Below, one piece after another: positions 50,209 to 61,900 of a DNA stretch of 64,000 nucleotides. Origin of the DNA: Mytilisepta virgata (Eukaryota > Mollusca > Bivalvia > Mytilida > Mytilidae). The notes beneath the pieces are model-generated. The model saw only the letters and a list, made by a program, of their open reading frames with translations. It was not told the origin of the DNA and searched no databases. Positions within the stretch are counted from its first letter, which is position 1. Every line of letters starts with the position of its first letter. Made by a program: the position numbers and the translations under genes. The stretch is from NCBI GenBank assembly GCA_028015205.1, contig CM051517.1, positions 39,691,135 to 39,755,134 on the forward strand, in the 5' to 3' direction.

Positions 50209-50546
50209 TGGGTGAATTGTTGTTTAACGTTCAGTGGCAGCCAGGTGCATATCAGGACGAGAACATGTATGATAATGAATATGATCCCTGCTTTGTACTA
50301 GACTGACACGCTGAAACGGATTTTTAATGTGTTAGCTCACTAGATAACTGTCCTCAGGAAGACATATCACCCCACTCGGACACATTATACTGACTCCGAG
50401 CCGACCAATAGATCTTTGCTCTTACTCCTAGATGCCGGGAATCAGCAAATACCAATTTTAATGTGTTTGGTTTGACCCGGGCGCGAACCCGCGACCTTCC
50501 GCACTAGAGGCGAGCACGCTACCACGAGACCACCGAGGCTGTTCCT
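50209..50546 (-). mobile_element. tRNA-derived SINE, family C, full copy with 10-bp target duplication
   Basis: On the minus strand the head reads GCCTCGGTGGTCTCGTGGTAG then GCGGGTTCGCGCCC (about 50475-50540). The body extends to GTTTAACAACAATTCACCC at 50210. A perfect direct repeat TGAAAATGGA flanks it at 50199-50208 and 50547-50556. It is related to the copy at 40300. Confidence 0.88.
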
Positions 50547-51565
50547 TGAAAATGGAGGAACTCTAATTTCAATACACGACATCATAGACTGAACACAAGA
50601 AAGTAATATTTAAAAATTATAACATGAAAATATGTTATTATCTTATCACATCTGAGGAATACAGGGTTATTTCTCAAGCAAAAATGTTTACCTATGACTG
50701 TTGCATCTGTCACCCTTATTATACTAAATATTTTCTAAAAAAGACATAGAAACCATTAAAATAATACTTATAAAAAAATATAATAGGACGTACACATGGA
50801 AGTATATTCATCCGTTTAGGAGGTTTTGGGTTTTAAAAGTGTGATGTCATTGAGGATGCAAGATAACAAATAGTGATCCCTGTCTCTCGCCACGCTATAC
50901 ATCAAACACAAAAATGCGTTGAATATAATCATTGGGAAAAATCCTGTATTAATTCTTTCGCTGCAACCTATGTTTTATTCCCAGTGATGCATCTTTAAGT
51001 GCTTAAAGGGATGTGGTGCATGAATTCTTTAAACAAAACTCGAAAACGAAAATCAAAGCAAAATCTGGTCTCAAGTCACAGTGAGGTCCCATTACTAGAT
51101 CCAATTTCTTTGGGTCTACGAATAATAAAACAAAGACACTTCGTGGAAAAACCTCCCACTATTCTAGGTTCCATGTGGGGGTGAATTTCTTAGTACAGAA
51201 ATTGAATCATACCTGTTGTTCAATTTATTGTGAAGCTCAAGACTTAGAGCATTTGATCTGCTTCACAATTTTCCAAATGTTATGTCTTAAACACTACTGA
51301 CAAGCAATGTAATGTCTTTAAACTCAACTGAGTAAAGGCTTCGCTAAGCGATCCCAACATGTCGGCAGATAAACAGTTAAAGTAAGTGTGGGCACATTAT
51401 TATGCTTGATCCAATAAAATGTCGGGTATCATAATATAAATTATATAGAAACATTAGACCTACCACATAAACCAGATGAAAACAAATAGAAATCCAGCCA
51501 AGTTGCGTTTTTTTTATTTGGCCCCTTAAACCATTTATATCTCGAAAACTGTAAAAAAAAAAAAA

Positions 51566-52838
51566 CTAATGGCTCTCCAGAGCCTGTATCGCTCACCTGG
51601 ATTAAACTTTTCACCTTGACCAGCAATAAAAATTTAAGTGTTGCAGTTAATTTGGCTGGCTTTTCTATAGGGTTATATGTTGAACTAAGTTCGACTGTGG
51701 CAGCCATCTTGGTTGACAGTCCAGGTCAATAGACACATTTCTAAAAGAGAACCATCTAAAAACCATTACTGCTAAGTCTTGTTCCAACTGGCTAAGTTGT
51801 TTCAGACAAGAAGATTTTTAAATGAATTTTCCCATAGGGTCCTATATTAAACTAAGTTCGGTTGTGGCAGCCATCTTGGTTGATGATCCAAGTGATCGGA
51901 CACAATTCTGAAAGAGGAATATCTTATAAGGACCATTGCTACCAACTCTAGTTCTAATTGGCTTAGCGTTTTCAGAAAAAAAATTGAGTGAATTTCATAG
52001 AGGGTCCAATATTAAACTAAGTTCGGCTGTGGCGGCCATCTTGGTTCACAGTCCACGAAATCGGGCACATTTCTGAAAGAGAACCTCCTAAGGACCATTA
52101 CTGCCAAGTTTGGTTCCAATTGGTCTTGTAGTTTCATAGAAGAAGATTTTTTAAATTCATCCCTCCTTTTTCTATTTTTAGTAACATCAGCCATGTCGGT
52201 TGGAAGTCGGGGATGTCGGACATAAATTTGCAAGGGGGCAACCCAAGGACCATTCCACCAAAGTTTTGTCCCAATTGGCCCAGTGGTTTCAGAGGAGAAG
52301 ATCTTTAAAGGTAAGTTTACGCCGAACGCCGTCTTTAAAGGGCAAAAACTCCTGTAAGGGGTCAGTCAATGATTTTGGTCATGTTGACTTATTTGTAGAA
52401 CATTTATGCTGTCTACAGTTTGTCTTTATCTATAATAATATTCAACCTAAAACTGCAAAATTTCCTTAAAATTAATAATTCAGGTGTAATAACCCAACAA
52501 AGGGTTGACCGATTCGTCGGAAAATTTCATGGCAGGTCGATCTTGACATGATGAACATTTTTATCACGTCAGTTTTGCTCTACATGATTCAGTTTTTGAG
52601 ATACAAGACAAAAACTGCAGTTTACCCCTATGTTCTTTTTTTAGCCATGTCGGCCATGTTGGTTGGAGGCGGAGTCATCGGACATATTTTTTAAACTACA
52701 TACCCTAATGATGCTTGTGGGAAAGTTTGGTTCCATTTGGCTCAGCAGTTTCGGGAGAAGATTTTTGTAAAAAGTTAACGGACGACGACGGACGCCAAGT
52801 GATTAGAATAGCTCACTTGGGTCAGGTGAGCTAAAAAT
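51566..52838. mobile_element. second copy of the TTAGCTCACTTGG element, reverse orientation
   Basis: Reverse complement starts CTATTTTTAGCTCACCTGAC and ends with CCAGGTGAGCGATACAGGCT, matching the ends of the 30939-33697 element. The core unit (GGTTCCAATTGG, AAGATGGC, GAACTAAG complements) recurs at roughly 170-180 bp (51690, 51870, 52040). No nested insertion is present here. Confidence 0.75.
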
Positions 52839-53569
52839 AGGAAAACTCTGTTGAAAAACTACTGAAAACACAAGATGAATTACAAGGAAAATTCTCCAGT
52901 GATATCGAATGAAAAATAAAACATTTATGTTCCCTCCAGAATTGCTAACTTTGATACCTTGTATCGCAGAAAATATACAAGATTTGTTGACATACTATTG
53001 AAAGCACTCATTAAGGTAAATAAAAAGAAAAAATCCCCATTAGAATTGGATGAAAAATACAAAATTTACATATGAAGCCACATTTCGTTTTTGGTTCTTT
53101 TAACCCTTATATGTCAAAAACCATAAAAGATACAAGAAAGTACAGGAAGTACTCATCAAGATGAAAGAAAAAATCCCAATTTAAATCAGAGGAAAAATTT
53201 TAGGTGTCCTACAAAATGAATTATATTGGTCCTTTTTATCTCTGCGACGACAAAAGTTACACAGAATGTCATGGAGCAACTTTTATTGCATTTCTCATGA
53301 CGAATCATTAAAAAAAATCATCAAAATCTGATAAGAAATAAAAGGTTCGAAAATAGAGGTGTGTCCCTTTTTCGGCCCATATATCTCTAGAACAGTGAGA
53401 GACAGTGAAAAGATCTTGAAGAAGTTTTCATAAAGGAACTTCAAAAACCAAAAAGCAGAAACAATTGGACAAAAAAATAAAATTACACCAAATTTATCAA
53501 AAAAAAAAACCAGGAAAAAATTACGGGAGGGGCCTGATATCCCAAACTCAATCCTAACCTGTATTTCTT

Positions 53570-53712
53570 ATGGGAGACCATTGTGGTAATATATTATAAG
53601 AATAAGTTCAATAGAACAAAAGTGAGCGGAAATCTAACTGTCTATAGACGCCGACGACCACGACGACATGTTCATACCATAATATGTCCGCAAATATTTG
53701 CGGTTGTATAAA
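53570..53712 (-). mobile_element. end fragment of the ATACGACCGC element family
   Basis: Reverse complement reads TTATACAACCGCAAATATTTGCGG, then CGTCGTGGTCGTCGGCGTC, as at 9387-9450, with a decayed palindrome and microsatellite. How far the element extends to the left is unclear (possibly to about 52900). Confidence 0.6.
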
Positions 53713-54048
53713 AACCGATATAACTAAACTCTCAGAGACATAATGAAGAAACACCTCACTGTAAGATCAATATCAATACAGCCCCTGGCACTGGTTACAG
53801 CAGAAATCACCAAAGACAAAGTTGCAAGATGAATCAACAAACAAATAATAAATCACAAAGAAATCTTACAATACTGTAATAACAATCTTTAAGTTTTATC
53901 GCATACAAGCATGCATCTTTAGGGGGAAATTTCCAAGGCTTTCTATAAGCAGAATAAATACTCCATAAACGTGAAAGAAGGGACACGGTAGGTTGATCAA
54001 TTCTAAGAATGTCTTAATTTAATCAGGGATGTTGGTATTAGTATATAG

Positions 54049-54188
54049 ATATTTAACAGTATTGAGGGATATAGCCATTTTATTTGTCCCAAGACACTTG
54101 GCTATTTTCCCGATGCGTAGCGGAGGGAAATAATTAATGTGTCGATGGGACAAATAAAATGACTATATCCAGAGATGACTGTTAAATA
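54049..54188. repeat. palindromic hairpin of about 140 bp
   Basis: TATTTAACAGT, GGATATAG and ATTTTATTTGTCCC on the left pair with GGGACAAATAAAAT, CTATATCC and ACTGTTAAATA on the right, with a TTTCCC..GGGAAA core. Same design as the hairpins at 42297 and 62958. Confidence 0.85.
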
Positions 54189-54389
54189 ACTGTTTTATTA
54201 TACCGAAACACTTTACCAGTTAATAGTTTCCAGTACTAATCACCAGTCACTATTTACCGGTAAGTTTTTAATTTGCATTATGCTAATCGATTTCATTTTG
54301 TGCTTGTTCAGGACAACTCCCACTAAAAACATTATTGAACTGTGTTCAGGAATGTCAGTTTGTTACAAAAGAAAAGACGAGGAAAGGGT

Positions 54390-55830
54390 TTATGGTATGA
54401 GAAACAAGAGGCTCAAGTTAGCCCAAATCGCTCATCTGTAGAAGGAAGCAGACAACCTAGTTCATATTTAAATTTGTCTGTATATCAAGGCTTAACCTAT
54501 CAGAATGAAATGAGAAAATTGTATAAATGTTCTTCCATACATTCGTTCCTTACAAGTTTGGTTATATTGGCCTTATAGTTTCAGAGATGATGAAACTAAT
54601 TTCCCATAGGCTTCAATGCATATGTGCCATCACAGCCTACATGTATGCCACTCAACAGGGAATGAGGAATGTTAGTAGAGGGTATCCCATTCATCATTTC
54701 TACTTTTTCAAAAAAAATTGGGATGGTAGTTTTAGGAAGAAATTTGATATTTTTAACAATCAACAATCAGAATCAAGAATTGCCTTTGGTGGCCATGTTT
54801 TTCATCTGATCCAAATGAAATGACATCTTTTTATAAAGGAACTTCCATACTTTATTCCTGCCAGGTTTGGCTAATACGGGCCTTGTTTCATAGATGATAA
54901 AAAAAATTGTGATACAGGCTTCAATATAAACTGTATATTATAAACTACCATATCAACACAAAATAGAGGGTCTCCCATTCACCACTCCTATAACGTTTGA
55001 AAAGATTTGGCATAGTTTTAGAGGAGGAATTTGAAAATTTGACCAATCAGATACAAGAATTGCCTCTGGTGGCCAGGTGTTTCATCCGATTCAAATGAAA
55101 TGAGGAATTTTTATAAAGGACCTTCAATACATTATTCCTGCCAAGTTTGGTTATTACTGACCTTGTAGTTCAGAGATGATGAAACAGTGATTTCCCAAGG
55201 GTTTTAGGGGCCTCGGTGGCCGAGTGGTCTAGGTAGTTCGTCATGACTTCTACTGATCATTAGCCTGTCAACGCTGGGGTTGTGAGTTCGAATCTCACCT
55301 GTTACGGGGTGTGTTCGACTCAGATCTTAATTGACAAGGATTGCCAATTTTCCTACCCAAGGTCGGTGGTTCTCTCCGGGTACCCCGGCTTCCTGCACCA
55401 ATAAAAACTGGCCGCCGCAAAATGGCCAAAATGTGCTGAAAACGGCGTTAAACCCCAACTAAACAAACAAACAAACCATAGGCTTTAATGTAAACTTGTG
55501 TGTAACTTTAGCCACATGATCAACACAAAATGAGGAATCTTTGTAGAAAGCTGAGGTCTCCCTATCGTCTTACCTATAAAGTTTGAAAAGATTTGGCATT
55601 GTAGAGAAATTTGAAAATTTGACCCATCAGAATCAAGAATTGCCTCTGGTGGCCATGTTTTTCATCGGAATGAAATGAAGTTTTATAGACACCCTTCCTG
55701 CAAAGTTTGGTTCAATTTGGCCCATTGGATTCAGAGATGATGAATTTAACGACTGAGGGATGACGGATGGATGGACGGATGACAGACTAGTAGTGATAGC
55801 AATAGCCCACATGGCCCATAATAAATTTTA
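54390..55830. mobile_element. decayed tandem-core element, interrupted by a SINE
   Basis: Repeated blocks such as CCAAGTTTGGTTAT..., CAGAGATGATGAAAC and AGAATTGCCTCTGGTGGCCA recur near 54550, 54780, 55070 and 55640. It begins near AGCCCAAATCGCTCATCTG and ends near AGCAATAGCCCACATGGCCC after a GGATGGACGGATG microsatellite. The plan is like the 30939 family but the sequence is diverged. The family A SINE at 55207 splits one unit. Confidence 0.62.
55207..55476 (+). mobile_element. tRNA-derived SINE, family A, copy 2
   Basis: Nearly the same sequence as 1502-1768, including GGCCGAGTGGTCTAGGTAG, GTGAGTTCGAATCTCACC, the TCTCCGGGTACCCCGGCTTCC body and the (AAAC)n tail. The flanks AGGGTTTTA and AGGCTTTAA look like a diverged target duplication. 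Confidence 0.9.
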
Positions 55831-56019
55831 TGCTAATAAGTTCCATTAAAAATAATTTTGTTCGCTGTGTATAACAATGATCCCACGCTGCTCTGAACAA
55901 AACATTCCAGGATTTTTATGCTATTGTCAAGGGTGATAATAAAAATTTTACTTATGGAAGGGATCATGCATGAAGCATTGTCTGTTCTCTCTGGAGCACC
56001 TGTTCCAATGAATGGTTTT

Positions 56020-56190
56020 TATAGGGTAGAGAATGGAAACGGGGAATGTGTCAAAGAGACAACAACCAGATCTAGACCAGAGCAGAAAGCAGCTCAAAGC
56101 TACCAATGGGTCTTCAAGACAGCGAGAAAATCCCGCACCCGGAGGCAGGCTTCAGCTGGCTCCTAAACAATATGTATACTAGTTCAGCAA
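56020..56190 (+). repeat. probable dispersed repeat with a coding-like frame
   Basis: Sequence around GGAAACGGGGAATGTGTCAA, CAGCGAGAAAATCCCGCACC and CTTCAGCTGGCTCCTAAACA gives an 82-codon frame (55918-56166) but no domain. From memory, very similar sequence is scattered through mussel genomic and transcript data, so I treat it as a repeat rather than a gene. I could not verify this. Confidence 0.45.
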
Positions 56191-56589
56191 AATGGACGGC
56201 AGGGTTTGTTTTCCAGACTTGATCTGTTACTTATATTTTCGCCTTTTTTTACACATATACTGTCCTGTTTCATCAAGTTTATGTCTAACCACTGGTAGTT
56301 CTACTGTCCACTCGCATTCAATTTAATTGCAACTCCTTACGTGGCTAATGCAGGGGGTCTCAATGGAATTGTAGTTATTCTACATACTAACAAATGTTTT
56401 TATGATGCAGTCATGAAGTTTCTTCCCATCGACATTTGTCACAAAGAAATATGCATCCCATTTAATACTATTTCATATAAACTCAGTGCACAGCTGTGTA
56501 GGCGTGAAACGAGTGGACACACTAAATGTCTCACCTGAGAAAACAGAAAAAAGATTATGTGATATCCAACACTAACTCAGGGAATGCAT

Positions 56590-57200
56590 TAAAAGAAATA
56601 GTTATGGTCACGTGACATTTGTGTGAAAAATCTGATGCAACTCAAGCGTGAAACTGTCACATAACAGGTCTCCAAAAAGTATCTGTAGACCAAAAATGGT
56701 GCATCTACATATTGCTTTTGCTTAGCAATGGACTTATTTGTGAAAATATGAAAAGAATCACTCAAGCATGAAATTGAGGTCAATGTCAGGTGTACAACTG
56801 ACATCTACTTGCCAAGGAGTATCTAACAGACTTATATGGTGGGTTTAGGTATTACAGCTAGAGAAATGGACTTAATCATGAAAATCATGAAAATGTGACA
56901 CAATTCACTCGAATGTGAAATTCAGGTTAAGGTCAGACGGGCATGTGCCCACCAAGAACTATCAGTTACTGAGAGATGGACAATCACGAAAATGTGACAA
57001 GTTACTCAAGCGTGAGAGTTAGAGAGTTAAGGTGAGGTGACATATGTCAGAATGGTATATACCCACTAAGAACTATAGACCAAACACTAGTTAATACAGT
57101 TGTTGAAAAATAGCAATCCAAAAATGTGATGCAAATCACTCGAGCATGAAACTGAGGTCAAAGTGAGGTGAGAGGTATTAGACTGGCATGTACATTTACC
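56590..57200. repeat. diverged tandem array, unit about 110-140 bp
   Basis: Units share AAAATGTGA...TCACTCAAGCATGAAA and GAGGTCAAGGTCAGGTG, then GCATGTACCCACCAAGAACT; about five copies can be followed from 56620 to 57190. Confidence 0.7.
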
Positions 57201-58946
57201 CTGCAAAGTTTATACATAATTTATCTATGCACCATAGATCTTTAGTGTAGGTATTATGTGTGCAGAGTTAAGGTTTTAGAAAAGTTTGCAACAAAGTTAT
57301 ATCTCCCCTTTTGCAACATTTATCGCAGGTGAGATAAAAACAATGATCAATAGGAAGTAATCTATTTTATCTGGGTAAACATATTTAAAGGGTTTATCCA
57401 GGCTTTTTCACCATTTTTTTTTTAATTTCACAGACATTTTCCAGCCAGGAATGCATGAAATTAAATTCCAATTTTTTCCCTTTGTTTTCCTGGTTGTGTA
57501 GGAACCCTACGAACAAAGAGTTTTTAACTCTCAAGACCAATATTCATACATGTATAAAGGATATAGCGGTACATACGTATATGCACAGGTCATTGATTAT
57601 AAATGACATATGAAATCGATTAGGTTGCGTCCAGCAATTAAATTGACTCTCCTGTGATTATTCAACTGATTGAAGCTCTGCCCAATCATGTGAAAAAAAT
57701 CGCAAAATATAGGCTTTACATCTATATATGTAGCCATGGCAAAGCTTTTGCTCTGTATGAAAAACTACGAAAAGTTGTCAGTTATTTTTTCTTTATTATG
57801 AGCACAATAGGAAATGTACGTTACGCAATGCTCCAATTTAAAAGGCAAAAAAATTCTGTTTTAACATATTTGATCATATATATTTATATATTTACAAAAG
57901 ACCTTCTACAATATAGTTAGCCAATGACAATATAGATGATTTGTATTTCTATGTATTACAATGAAATTTTATACACATGCACACTATTTTTATAAGGAAT
58001 ACATCGAACATCAAATTATTAAGAAATTTGCACACATTAATAACAAAAGAAAAATTTACTGCTGTTCACTCAAGAATTTTGTGCCAATAATAACCTTCTG
58101 CAAGAATTTTCTACATTTATACAAATATATTTCTTCAAATCTCAAGCTAAATTATATAAAATAGATAATATTCTCTTTTATTTCATTTTCTTCTCAAATA
58201 TAAAATTTAACATAAACTGTACAATCAAGAACATAATAATTGAATCAACAGCAGGTAAAAAAAGTACCAAAAGAAAATTGCAAAAGTTTTCAAGCTTCTC
58301 TTCTGTCAGTGTTCTCAGAAATGTCAAAACAAAAGTGAAATGATTTTGCAATCATACAAAAATTATTTACAAACAAAAGAAAAATGAATGTTGTAATGTG
58401 AGAGGGGTATATATATATATCACTTTCAACGTGACAATTATTATCAACAAAGTGCAACCTTTTATGAATATTACAACCCTATATAAATAGCTACATAGAA
58501 ATAAGGGTTTTTCTCTGATTTTATGCTTTGTTTCCACAAAATCACAAAAGGCAACACATTTGTTTTGTAAACTTTGACACTTCTGAGAGTAAATGTTTAA
58601 AACCATCAACCTTTACTTTAGGGATCTTTAAGGCACCCACAATATACATAATAATAAGACAAACCAGCTTGATATATTAATACTATACAATGATGTTTCA
58701 CATCAAATGAAGACCATTTCCAATATTGAACAATATTAATAAGCAAAATTCTCAAAACTACAATTAATTCACAGCATCTTCAAGATTTACGAAAAAATCT
58801 ACTAACGACCAATAAAGGGGAACTTTTTAAGGAAACCACTTTAATAAACCCCAGCAGTGTGACACAGAACACCAACACAAAAATTTAAAGACAACAAAAT
58901 TAAAACAGGCTAAACTGTCCACCCGCCTCCTCTTTCTATTCATAAT
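57201..58946. other. non-coding; likely includes the 3' UTR of the minus-strand UBAP2L gene
   Basis: AT-rich and without a gene. A TTTATT (AATAAA on the minus strand) at about 58177-58182 would give a 3' UTR of about 770 nt, a position-only guess. Reading frames here are unrecognised. Confidence 0.4.
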
Positions 58947-61900
58947 TTAACTAGCTCCCCAGTAGGTATTAGGATATCCCTTTGGAGTTACACTCTTGGC
59001 CTGGGTATTGGTCTGTTGGGAGTGAATTCTAGCACTGGATCCTGTACTGGTATCCTGAAAGTTAAAAGGAACATTTAACAGCTATAGTGTAGAAAGTAGT
59101 TCAAATCTAGATGCTCTGAACCTGGTAATTTCTACATGTATGTTTATTTGCTACTATATGTAAAAATACTTTGTAAATATTAAAAAACAGACATAAAATT
59201 TATAGCTAAAATATTACACAATATTCACGAACTAAACATATTTATTAAATATCTATATTCATGTTCATCTTCAAAATTTCATGTTCACTTACTTGCAACT
59301 GTTTAAAATGTCTTAAGTTTTTTGTTTACACATGGCTGCTACCAACTATATTACAGGCATGAATTACCTGTTGAAGTCCCTGTAAATGTAACTGGGATGG
59401 AGGCTGATGTGTCATCAGTGGGATAAATCCATAGGGATTTGTTGGTGTACCAATGTGACTGCCAGCTTGACTTCCAGTAGCAAAAGGCTGCAAATTAAAT
59501 GGAGGAGGAGTTCCAGCATGAATACCTTGTTTGTCAAATGCCTGTACAAACAACAAATTACTTAAATACTACCAATACCTTTTCAATAACCTTTAAGCAA
59601 AGAAATTATGCCGAAAAATATCTCCATGTACAACTGGTAATGAAAGAAAGTCTGCTGAATTTTTTTATCAATTCTAATTCAACTTATCAGTTTGTAAATG
59701 CCAAAACATATAAAGCCTAAATAATTACCCAAAATGTTGAAAAGGCATCACATGACCAATAAGTTGAGCATATTTTACAAAGATAAACTAGGTAAACTAA
59801 TATCTAAAGGAATATCTCTATACACACTGATTACAGGAAGGCTTTCAAAACTTTTACATATTCTCTCAATACTGAAAAGTCATTCTGAAAATGGTCAACT
59901 TTCTTCAACTCTGCAAAGCTGCCTTTTATTAAATAATGCTTTTAACATTTGAAGATATTATTCTACGATTATCAACATTACCAGTCATGCACACTGAAGG
60001 TGCTTATTTATATGAACAAAATTTTAATGTCATAATTTTCACCAAAAGTTTGATTTGAATTTTACACCGTTTCATCATACAAAACTTGACTTATTCAAAT
60101 AACTATTGACAGCAAAGGATACACATGGAATGAACTTGTCATATTACTTTATATGATACTAAATGTTTACCTGTGTATGTGTTTTACCATATCCAGTTAC
60201 ACCTGTCAGTCCAGTACCTGTCAAATCCGCTGCCACTGCAGTAGCAGATCCTGGAAAGAAAAATGTCAAACATTAAGGCCTCATCTATTACCTATGAGAC
60301 TGCAAATTTACTTGGGCTATTTAGGACATTATAAATATACTTCCTTCATAAATTTTCTGCATTGGATTAAATATCGATCAATTAGTGATTCAATTGAGAT
60401 TTATTTCTATTTTTGAGCAAAAAAAACAGGTAAAAAAACCTATATGAAAAATGTCCAATTTTGACTATTTTTATATATTTTTTGTGAGTATCAATATTTA
60501 TATCAATGATACTGCTGTTTATAGTTCTGTAGATATATATCAAAGATATATTTAATGGAATACTTGAATCCAATCATGAAAATTAGTATTTGACAAATCA
60601 TAATAACTACATATTATACAAGTTACTTATGAAAGTATTGTTAATATTAAAATTAAATTTCATTGTTGAAATCTAAAATAAATGGTTAATGTATTGTCAA
60701 TCTGTAGAAAATTTCATAGATATTGTATATGTACTGTTAGTTTGGAAATATTTCCTAGTATATATATTCTATATCACAAAAGCTTCTGTCATTTATAATC
60801 ATAATGAATAATGTTAGTAAGAATAAATTTTTTCTTGAATTATTAAAGCTGTATAATATATGGTTAGTATTGTTAATTATCTAATGTATAAATATAAATG
60901 TTTAGTTTTTCTAAACAACTACCTACATACTACACATGATGCTAACCATTTAACAAACCTGATACTCCGGATACTTTATTCTGGGACTGGTTTATATAAG
61001 TGGATTTTGTAAAATCAGTCACCTGAGCTAAGTCATCATAACCTGTAATGATCAAGTATAAGATATAATTTTTATGTTTTTTTTATGTGTTATTTTAAAA
61101 TTGGAAAATATTAGATCTATATAATGACTCTATGCACAAGTTAAATATCTAAACTAAAAATTTATGACAAGTTAAATATCTAAATTAAAACTTTCTGACA
61201 AATTAAAACAACATATCATCTATCTTATTATTCAATAACCAGCACTTTAATCTGTTTTGTTGAAGAAATCAACAACTTTTTTGTAATTTTTCAATTTTTG
61301 ATTGGAAGCAGCTTCTGTGACATTTATAACTCCTATTTCACTGTTGCATTTTCAACTCTAAAATCATGACCAGGCATGATCATAACACATGAAATGCTCG
61401 ATACATTTTTTTCCTGAAAAATGACAGATGACCATAAGTAAATAAATAATATATATTACCCTTGTTACCACTATATGTGTGAGATCCATAAGTCTGTTTT
61501 GGGAACTGTGCATTCCCTGTTGTACCAGCATGGGCAGCTGCAGCATTAGTGACAGGTGGTACCTGTAAACATTAAAATCATATTCTCTTCTGTAAAATAA
61601 TTACAATTCATACATAATAACGTCTTTTTTCCCCAAAATAAAACAACGTAAGAGTAGTTTTTCATCCTTTAAGATTTTGCTCATTACTGAAAAAAAATAT
61701 ATTTACAGTCTTTTCATAAATTCAATTTTGTGTGAAATAATGTGCCCTGCCTTTATATTCTTTGTACCTGATGAACCATTTAAATCTTTTCTTTTTAATA
61801 ACTTACAGGAAACATAGTGGGAGGATACTGGAATCCCATGGCAGTAGGTGCTCCTGGTAATACTGTACCAGGGTAACAGTAACCATATGGCAAGTTAATA

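Noticed and set aside
55918..56166. 82-codon frame as a small gene
   Set aside because: No domain, and the sequence looks like a dispersed mussel repeat; kept as a repeat at low confidence.
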